A DNA stretch of 64,000 nucleotides from CALXOD01 sp964402715 (GTDB lineage Bacteria; Verrucomicrobiota; Lentisphaeria; Victivallales; Victivallaceae). The notes below the pieces were generated by a model. The model worked only from the letters and a program-made list of their open reading frames with translations. It was not told the DNA's origin and did not search any database. The translations under genes and the position numbers were made by a program. The stretch spans positions 8,569 to 72,568 of the forward strand of contig CAYODJ010000009.1 of assembly GCA_964402715.1 (NCBI GenBank). Reading direction: 5' to 3'. Below, piece after piece: positions 61,617 to 64,000 of this stretch; within the stretch, counting starts at the first letter, position 1; each line of letters begins with the position of its first letter.

Positions 61617-62714
61617 ATGAAATTTTCGATAGATCGCGAAAAATTAGGAAAAGCGCTTCAGCGCGTCGGCAGCATCATCAGTTCCCGCTCGATGTTGCCG
61701 ATTCTCGGCAATGTTTTGCTGAAAGCCGAACAGAATCAGCTCAGTCTGACCACCACGGATCTGGAGGTCCGCATTGAAACTTCGGTGGACGCAGCAGTGG
61801 AAGTTCCTGGATCGACCACCGTGCCGGTTCGCAGATTGTCGGCTCTGGTGGGGCGTTTCACCGGATCCGACATTGAAGTCAGCGTCAATGACAACTACCA
61901 CATGCAGATGAAGTGCGGCAGCAGCGATTTCACATTGCTTGGCATATCCCCGGAGGATTTTCCGACCATGACTGAAATCAAGCCGGTCCGGGAAATTAAG
62001 ATCAGCGAATTGGAATTCAAACGCATGCTGGGTGCGATTTCGTATGCCGTGAGCCCTGAGGACAGCCGCAAGGTGCTTACGGGAGTGCTGCTGTCCACTC
62101 ACGACAATTTTGTCACTTTGGTGGCTACTGACGGCAAGCGCCTTGCCGTGCAGGAAAAAAATGTCGAGGTCGTCGAAGGCGACGACGGCGACGCCATCAT
62201 TCCTTTGAAGGCGGCCAACGAGATCAAGAGACTGCTTGAATCCGACGGAACTCTGACGATACGCATCGGTGAGAGGCAATGTGTTTTCGAAACGAAAAAC
62301 TTCACTTTGAGAAGTAAACTCATCGAGGGAAATTATCCGAATTACAGGCAGGTCATCCCGTCGTCGTTCACCCGTAACGTGAAAGTGAACGCGTCCCAGC
62401 TGCTCGCGAAAATCGAGACGGTGTCGCAGGTTTTGTCGGCCGATTCGAACGCTTACGTCATTCTGTCTTTTGGAAAGAATTTGTTGAAGCTTCAGGGATT
62501 TTCCAGCGACGTCGGAGAGGGAAGCGACGCGGTCGACATCGAATATGAAGGCGAACCTATCGACGTCTCGTTCAATCCGGAATTTCTGGCCGCCCCGCTG
62601 AAGTATTGCGACATGGAGGAGATCACCGTCAAGATCAACGACTCTTTCAATCCGGTCGCCATGGAGGGAGGCGACGGTTTCCTCTACGTGATCATGCCGA
62701 TCCGTAAAAAATAA
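61617..62714 (+). CDS. dnaN: DNA polymerase III sliding clamp (beta subunit)
   Basis: Ring-shaped processivity factor that tethers the polymerase and binds MutS, DnaE and others. Three clamp folds; seen MKFSIDREKLGKALQRVGSI, ILGNVLLKAEQNQLSLTTTD, LVATDGKRLAV and the C-terminal VAMEGGDGFLYVIMPIR. GGAGG lies 7 bases before the ATG. 365 residues. It is followed by a strong hairpin terminator and then recF. Confidence 0.97.
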   Translation: MKFSIDREKLGKALQRVGSIISSRSMLPILGNVLLKAEQNQLSLTTTDLEVRIETSVDAAVEVPGSTTVPVRRLSALVGRFTGSDIEVSVNDNYHMQMKCGSSDFTLLGISPEDFPTMTEIKPVREIKISELEFKRMLGAISYAVSPEDSRKVLTGVLLSTHDNFVTLVATDGKRLAVQEKNVEVVEGDDGDAIIPLKAANEIKRLLESDGTLTIRIGERQCVFETKNFTLRSKLIEGNYPNYRQVIPSSFTRNVKVNASQLLAKIETVSQVLSADSNAYVILSFGKNLLKLQGFSSDVGEGSDAVDIEYEGEPIDVSFNPEFLAAPLKYCDMEEITVKINDSFNPVAMEGGDGFLYVIMPIRKK

Positions 62715-62743
62715 GTTCTCATCTGATTTCATGAGGGAAAGCT

Positions 62744-62777
62744 GCCTCCGAAACAGGACGTTTCGGAGGCTTTGTTT
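62744..62777 (+). terminator. Intrinsic terminator between dnaN and recF
   Basis: GCCTCCGAAAC (62744-62754) and GTTTCGGAGGC (62760-62770) form a perfect 11-base stem with loop AGGAC, followed by TTTGTTT. The 3' arm holds GGAGG, the only ribosome-site-like sequence near recF. Confidence 0.8.
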
Positions 62778-62786
62778 ATCGGCGTC

Positions 62787-63827
62787 ATGAGTCTTGTGCT
62801 AAAAAATCTCCAGCTGCTGAATTTTCGCAGTTACGATGAATTCAATCTGGATTTTTCCAGTGATTCCGTGGTTTTTTGCGGTCCCAACGGAATCGGTAAA
62901 ACCAATCTTCTCGAAGCAATTTTTTTTCTAAGCATTCTTCGATCTTTCCGTACGAGCAATATCCGGGATCTCCTGAAGATAGGGAGAAAATTTTTCAGGA
63001 TCAACGGGGAAATAGTCCGTAAAAATTACACCGAAACAGTTTCGGTTGAGCAAAGTGTCGGAGGATCCCGCAAACTTTCCGTCGACGGAGCGCCGGTGAG
63101 GCGTTCAAGCGAATTCATCAGGGAGTTCCGCACCGTCGCCTTTGTACCGGAGGACAAACTGGTCACGTCCGGAAGTTCCAGGTGCCGTCGCAAGTTTTTT
63201 GACATGCTTATTTCCGTGCTTGAACCGGTATATTTTTCGGCTCTTCAGCAATACGGCGTCGCACTTGCGCAACGGAACGCCGCTCTGCGTAGTGGTTCAT
63301 GCGGGGAGACCGTCTCGGCATTCGAACCGGTCATGTCCGAGGCTGCAACCATGATAAGTTCTCTGCGTCGCGGATACGCGGTCTTGATGGAGCGGCAGGT
63401 GAACGAACTCCTTGATTCGGAACGGTTTCAAATTGTCTATCAGTCCGACGATCCGGAAAGCAAGGAGGAGTATCTGCAGAAACTGCGGAGTTGCCGACAG
63501 AGAGATCAGATGCGCGGTTTTACCGCTTTCGGACCGCAGGTTGACGAATTTCTTTTTTATCTGGACGGCAAAATGCTGCGCAGCTGCGGTTCAAACGGGC
63601 AACTGCGTCTGATGTCGCTGTATCTTAAAATGTCGGAGTTCGCATTGATCAGGAAGAGGGACTTGGGGGTGATTGCGCTGGTCGACGATGTGACCGGGGA
63701 ACTTGACGGAGACAACAGAGGCCGTTTCTTTTCCCTGTTGAACAGTGCCGATCAGAGATTCTACACGTTCACCGACGTTTCAAAAAATGAAATGGCCGGT
63801 GCTCAGGTGATACGACTGGGGCGTTGA
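62787..63827 (+). CDS. recF: DNA replication and repair protein RecF
   Basis: SMC-like ATPase that, with RecOR, loads RecA at gaps. Walker A FCGPNGIGKTNLLEAIFFLS (Gly32-Thr39); SMC-type signature TRGx is represented by SNGQLRLMSLYLKMSE; Walker B VIALVDDVTGELDGDNR. FLSILRSFRTSNIRDLLKIG and AFVPEDKLVTSG are typical of RecF. Start ATG 62787 is uncertain: the only ribosome-site-like GGAGG is 17 bases upstream inside the dnaN terminator; TTG 62772 is in frame. 346 residues. Confidence 0.93.
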   Translation: MSLVLKNLQLLNFRSYDEFNLDFSSDSVVFCGPNGIGKTNLLEAIFFLSILRSFRTSNIRDLLKIGRKFFRINGEIVRKNYTETVSVEQSVGGSRKLSVDGAPVRRSSEFIREFRTVAFVPEDKLVTSGSSRCRRKFFDMLISVLEPVYFSALQQYGVALAQRNAALRSGSCGETVSAFEPVMSEAATMISSLRRGYAVLMERQVNELLDSERFQIVYQSDDPESKEEYLQKLRSCRQRDQMRGFTAFGPQVDEFLFYLDGKMLRSCGSNGQLRLMSLYLKMSEFALIRKRDLGVIALVDDVTGELDGDNRGRFFSLLNSADQRFYTFTDVSKNEMAGAQVIRLGR

Positions 63828-63879
63828 GAACGGAGATTGACTTGCATAAAATAACGATGAAAATGGATATGCACCGTTC

Positions 63880-63908
63880 TTGAAAAGGCGGTGCGGATGT
63901 GCTAAAAT
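63880..63908 (+). promoter_or_regulatory. Predicted promoter of the gene at the window end
   Basis: TTGAAA (63880-63885), 17-base spacer, TAAAAT (63903-63908), about 50 bases before the partial gene. Confidence 0.55.
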
Positions 63909-63961
63909 TCGGCAACGGGCTTTTTTGTTCATTTCGGTCTAACAGGGGAGATGCGCAAGTG

Positions 63962-64000
63962 ATGAAAAAATGGTGCTGTGCAATGGCTCTGTGGTGCCTC
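63962..64000 (+). CDS. Start of a gene cut by the window end
   Basis: Only 13 codons are present: MKKWCCAMALWCL, which looks like the start of a signal peptide. GGGGAG lies 11 bases upstream, and a good promoter is further up. A GTG directly before the ATG is also in frame. Function cannot be judged. Confidence 0.5.
   Translation, partial: MKKWCCAMALWCL

Overview
The window reads as a chromosomal segment of an anaerobic, Gram-negative-type bacterium. The best guess is the Planctomycetes-Verrucomicrobia-Chlamydiae side of the tree, perhaps Lentisphaerota/Verrucomicrobiota, but this is an inference from gene content and not a phylogeny. Anaerobic or microaerobic life is suggested by a B12-dependent class II ribonucleotide reductase (nrdJ), a 2-oxoacid:ferredoxin oxidoreductase (vorD-vorB-vorAC), the [FeFe]-hydrogenase maturase HydG with its TM1266-type partner, and a three-domain NifU. 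An outer membrane is implied by an MlaA-type lipoprotein, and a peptidoglycan wall by MurB, Ddl, UppS, Lgt, two LysM proteins and an L,D-transpeptidase. There is no insertion sequence, prophage, CRISPR array or rRNA operon. Almost everything is housekeeping.

Layout. 0-5 kb: two unknown small proteins, gmk, a stand-alone coaC, a lipoprotein, a secreted glycosidase-like protein and rpsO. 5.2-6.5 kb: a long gene-poor stretch with a possible decayed gene and, at its right end, a promoter and two NrdR-box-like sites in front of nrdJ. 9-13.6 kb (minus): rsmB-folB-mutS. 14-18.9 kb (minus): a membrane-oriented run with a DUF368 transporter, lgt, rluD, ldcA and a TSUP permease. 19-25.7 kb (plus): tRNA-Gln, acpP-fabF, a LysM lipoprotein, then phoH-pgpH-ybeY. 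25.8-28.2 kb (minus): gap-pgk. 28.4-28.8 kb: tRNA-Gln and tRNA-Cys. 29.2-32 kb (minus): L,D-transpeptidase-accA-argA, divergent from a MetH-reactivation-domain protein. 32.8-36.6 kb: an FAD oxidoreductase and a two-domain MlaA/hydrolase protein. 36.7-43.6 kb (minus): thioredoxin-like protein, MurB-Ddl fusion, hisI and the Vor operon. 44-47 kb (plus): DAHP synthase and a peptide-binding lipoprotein. 47-60.8 kb (minus except one SDR): hydG, TM1266 protein, serS, RpiB-GlyA fusion, a YwlE-like phosphatase, ispH, a 2-hydroxyacid dehydrogenase, nifU, proS, cdsA, uppS, gmhA. 61.6-63.8 kb (plus): dnaN and recF.

Three gene fusions stand out: MlaA with an alpha/beta hydrolase, MurB with Ddl, and RpiB with GlyA. 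Vor beta and gamma subunits are also joined. Recurrent sigma70-like promoters with the -10 hexamer TATATT occur in front of several genes. The strand switch at about 61.3 kb, next to dnaN-recF and with DnaA-box-like sequences, makes that gap a candidate replication origin. I found no obviously new multi-gene system; the most notable items are the MlaA-hydrolase fusion, the back-to-back promoter palindrome at 31.97 kb, the NrdR-site pair and the candidate origin.
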